Below, one piece after another: positions 61,597-64,000 of a stretch of 64,000 nt of DNA. The stretch is from Cryobacterium algoritolerans (lineage in GTDB: Bacteria > Actinomycetota > Actinomycetes > Actinomycetales > Microbacteriaceae), in the NCBI RefSeq assembly GCF_004402785.1, contig NZ_SOFP01000079.1, forward strand, positions 62,001 to 126,000. Reading direction: 5' to 3'. The translations under genes were made by a program, and so were the position numbers. The notes below the pieces were generated by a model, which worked only from the letters and a program-made list of their open reading frames with translations, ran no database searches and was not told where the DNA came from. Positions within the stretch are counted from its first letter, which is position 1. Every line of letters starts with the position of its first letter.

Positions 61597-64000
61597 ATGG
61601 CCACCCTGCTGTACCGCATCGGACATTTCGCCTACCGCCGCGCCTGGCTCGTGCTCGGCATCTGGGTTCTTCTCCTGGCCGGGATCCTCGGCGGCGGCTT
61701 CGCCCTGGGCGGCCACAGCCAGGAGTCATACGCGATCCCCGGCACCGAATCGCAGGACACCATCGACAAGCTTGCTGAGGTGTTCCCGGCTGCGGCGGGC
61801 GCCCAGGTGCAGGTCGTCTACCGTGCGCCGGACGGGGCATCCATCAGCGCGCCCGCCTACCGGACCGCCATCGAGGAGATGGCCACTTCAATCGGCGATG
61901 TGCCCGGCGTCGACGCGGTGATCACACCGTTCTCGGAGTACGCCTCCGGCGCGATCTCGAAGGATGAGACGACAGCGTTCAGCCAGGCCCAGCTCAGCGG
62001 ACCGTCGACCAAGGTCACGCAGGCAACCCTCGACGGGCTGACCGCGACCGCGTCGATCGGCCGGCACGCGGGCCTCCAGGTGGCGTTCGGCGGACAAGTG
62101 TTCCAGGACAATACGTTCGGCATCACCATCACCGAGGTCTTCGGTCTGCTCTTCGCCGGAGTGGTGCTGCTCGTCACGTTCGGCTCACTCGTCTCCGCCG
62201 GGATGCCGCTGCTGATGGCCCTGGTCGGCGTCGGCGTGGCCATCGGCGGCATCACGGCGATCTCCGCGTTCGTGCCCGTCTCCAGCACCGCTCCCATGCT
62301 CGCCCTGATGCTCGGCCTCGCCGTCGGCATCGACTACTCGCTGTTCATCCTGTCGAGGCACCGCACCCAGTTGGCGCGCGGCACGGACCCACACGAGTCA
62401 GCCGCCACCGCCGTGGCCACGGCAGGTAGTGCCGTCGTGTTCGCCGGCCTGACCGTCATCATCGCCCTGCTCGGGCTGCTCGTGGTGGGGATCCCGTTCC
62501 TCAGCGTGATGGGCGTTGCCGCGGCATTCGCGGTCTTGGTGTCCATCGGGGTCGCGATAACCCTGTTGCCGGCGATCCTCGGCCTGGCCGGGGCGCGGCT
62601 CGCCCCGAAACCCGGCGGCCGGGCCCACCGCCGCGCGATGATGCCGGACACCGGTCGCCCCACCCTCGGCCGGCTCTGGGTGGGCGTCGTGCTCAAGGCG
62701 CCCGCGCTCGTTGTGCTCGTCGTCGTCGGGATCCTCGGCACGCTGGCTATTCCGGCCCTCAGCCTCGATCTCAACCTGCCCGACGGCGCCTCCGAACCGG
62801 CCGCGTCCACCCAGCACAAGGCCTACACCCTGATCAAAAACGGGTTCGGGCCCGGCTACAACGGCCCGCTGATCGTGGTCGTCGACATCACCCAGACGAC
62901 GAATATCTTCGCCGACCTCGACACCATCGGCGCGCGGCTGCGAGCGCTGCCAGACGTCGCCTTCGTCAGCAAGGGCACGCCGAACCCGACGGTCGACACC
63001 GCCATCATCCAGGTGATGCCGGGCAGCGCCCCGAATGCCCCGGCGACCAAGGTCCTCGTGCAGTCGATCCGGGCCCTCGCACCCGAGATCGACGCGTCGC
63101 TGGGCACCCCCATCGCGGTGACCGGCGCGACGGCCGTCTCGATCGACATCTCCAATCGGCTCGGCAACGCCCTGATCCCGTTCGCGCTGATCGTCGTTGG
63201 GCTGTCCATCCTCCTGCTCACCATGGTCTTCCGCTCCATCTTCGTGCCGGTCAAGGCCGCCCTCGGCTTCCTGCTGTCCGTGTTCGCGTCGATCGGCGCC
63301 ACCGTCGCGATCTTCCAGTGGGGCTGGTTCGCCGACCTGCTTGGCGTCGCCCAGCCAGGGCCGATCCTGAGCTTCCTGCCGATCCTCCTGATGGCCGTGC
63401 TGTTCGGCCTCGCCATGGACTACGAGGTCTTCCTCGTCTCCGGGATGCGTGAGGAATTCGTCGCCAGCGGCCGCCCCCATGACGCCATCGTCCACGGGTT
63501 CTCGCACGCCGCGCGGGTCGTCACTGCGGCGGCCCTGATCATGTTCTTCGTCTTCTTCGCCTTCGTGCCGGACGGAACCGGGGCGATCAAAGGCATCGCC
63601 TTCGCCCTGGCCGTCGGCGTGTTCCTCGACGCCTTCCTCGTGCGGATGACCCTGGTACCGGCGGCGATGGCGCTCGCCGGCAAGTGGGCGTGGTGGCTGC
63701 CGCGTGGGCTCGACCGGCTCCTGCCCGACGTCGATATCGAGGGCGTCGGCCTGCGCCGGCACCTCGACGACAGCATCTGGGCCACTGCCCAGGATGCCGC
63801 GATCACCGCAGAGGGGGCCGTGCTCGGCGTTCCGGAGAGCCGGCTCGGGCCGCTTGACTTCTCGGTCGCCGCGGGCTCCATCGTGCTCGTCACCGCCAGC
63901 GCGACCCGCCGGCGAGTACTGGCCGCGACGCTCGCCGGGCGCCTCGACCTGGTCTCGGGACGGCTCCAGGTGTACGGAGCGCCGCTTCCGAGTGAGCGGA
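61597..64000 (+). CDS. MMPL/RND-family transporter with C-terminal ABC-like extension (runs off the window)
   Basis: The frame is open from ATG 61597 to the last base (801 codons, end not seen). Residues 1-about 720 form an MMPL transporter: first helix, extracytoplasmic loop, five helices with GLAVGIDYSLFILSRHR, a second loop, and five helices with FGLAMDYEVFLVSGMREE. Both repeats carry the Asp-Tyr motif used for proton coupling. From about residue 735 a soluble region begins that resembles the start of an ABC ATPase (AEGAVLGVPESRLGPLDFSVAAG then IVLVTASATRRRVLAATLAGRLDLVSGRLQV), but the P-loop Gly/Lys residues are absent. Related MmpL proteins export lipids or drugs. Confidence 0.88.
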   Translation, partial: MATLLYRIGHFAYRRAWLVLGIWVLLLAGILGGGFALGGHSQESYAIPGTESQDTIDKLAEVFPAAAGAQVQVVYRAPDGASISAPAYRTAIEEMATSIGDVPGVDAVITPFSEYASGAISKDETTAFSQAQLSGPSTKVTQATLDGLTATASIGRHAGLQVAFGGQVFQDNTFGITITEVFGLLFAGVVLLVTFGSLVSAGMPLLMALVGVGVAIGGITAISAFVPVSSTAPMLALMLGLAVGIDYSLFILSRHRTQLARGTDPHESAATAVATAGSAVVFAGLTVIIALLGLLVVGIPFLSVMGVAAAFAVLVSIGVAITLLPAILGLAGARLAPKPGGRAHRRAMMPDTGRPTLGRLWVGVVLKAPALVVLVVVGILGTLAIPALSLDLNLPDGASEPAASTQHKAYTLIKNGFGPGYNGPLIVVVDITQTTNIFADLDTIGARLRALPDVAFVSKGTPNPTVDTAIIQVMPGSAPNAPATKVLVQSIRALAPEIDASLGTPIAVTGATAVSIDISNRLGNALIPFALIVVGLSILLLTMVFRSIFVPVKAALGFLLSVFASIGATVAIFQWGWFADLLGVAQPGPILSFLPILLMAVLFGLAMDYEVFLVSGMREEFVASGRPHDAIVHGFSHAARVVTAAALIMFFVFFAFVPDGTGAIKGIAFALAVGVFLDAFLVRMTLVPAAMALAGKWAWWLPRGLDRLLPDVDIEGVGLRRHLDDSIWATAQDAAITAEGAVLGVPESRLGPLDFSVAAGSIVLVTASATRRRVLAATLAGRLDLVSGRLQVYGAPLPSER

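Noticed and set aside
62398-63762. Long minus-strand open frame of 454 codons opposite the MMPL gene
   Set aside because: It is the antisense shadow of a high-GC gene; its composition (Asp/Arg/Gly/His rich, no domain) is typical of shadows.

Overview
The window is high-GC chromosomal DNA with bacterial operon structure, most likely from an actinobacterium of the Microbacteriaceae type. Pointers are the compact Tad/Flp pilus locus, a DinB/DUF664 (mycothiol-type) protein, an F420-type nitroreductase-like protein, a tmRNA whose tag ends in ALAA, and the ftsE-ftsX-smpB-ssrA order. The family-level placement is inference.

Left part (1-16.7 kb). A tad pilus operon (tadA/cpaF, tadB, tadC, flp-like pilin, two tadE-like genes, a tadG-like gene) is cut inside tadA by an 11.9-kb integrative element (about 546-12479). 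The element ends in a large serine recombinase next to its right junction. It also encodes an HUH-type Rep and an FtsK/TraSA-like translocase, which is the layout of an actinomycete integrative and conjugative element (AICE). Its left end carries a likely defence cargo: a nuclease-methyltransferase fusion with a separate specificity subunit (BcgI-like, no HsdR motor) and a convergent SIR2-domain protein. Joining the two tadA pieces at a shared GA dinucleotide restores the reading frame exactly (FVD-ASLPDG). The same operation rebuilds a perfectly symmetric attP, so the insertion looks like a reversible, precise gene split.

Middle part (16.8-33.2 kb). This is ordinary core and housekeeping DNA: EamA and MFS transporters, a pentapeptide-repeat protein, prfB, ftsE (with an unusual long tail), ftsX, smpB, ssrA, a secreted beta-propeller/phosphoesterase, a SulP transporter, a frameshifted NAD(P)-binding gene, an nsrR-like regulator plus hmp with an 11-bp-arm palindrome between them, a septum-formation-like lipoprotein, hisN and tRNA-Lys(CTT).

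Candidate relic island (33.2-42.3 kb). The 3' half of tRNA-Lys is repeated at 42314-42349. The DNA between holds an acyl-CoA ligase, a MurNAc operon (murR-murQ-murP, murP broken by an in-frame TGA), an ATP-grasp ligase and a nitronate monooxygenase. No integrase remains.

Right part (42.4-64 kb). It contains an overlapping pair of an AdoMet-decarboxylase-like protein and a GNAT/autoinducer-synthase-like protein, a DinB protein, a CitA/CitB-type two-component system divergent from a DctA-type carrier, a glycine betaine ABC transporter (proVWX order), an MgtA-type Mg2+ ATPase, flavodoxin, small enzymes, the biotin ECF transporter bioYMN, a G6PD-like gene, a repeat-rich protein, and a TetR regulator with an MMPL transporter. 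The MMPL gene runs off the window end and enters an ABC-like region lacking a normal P-loop.
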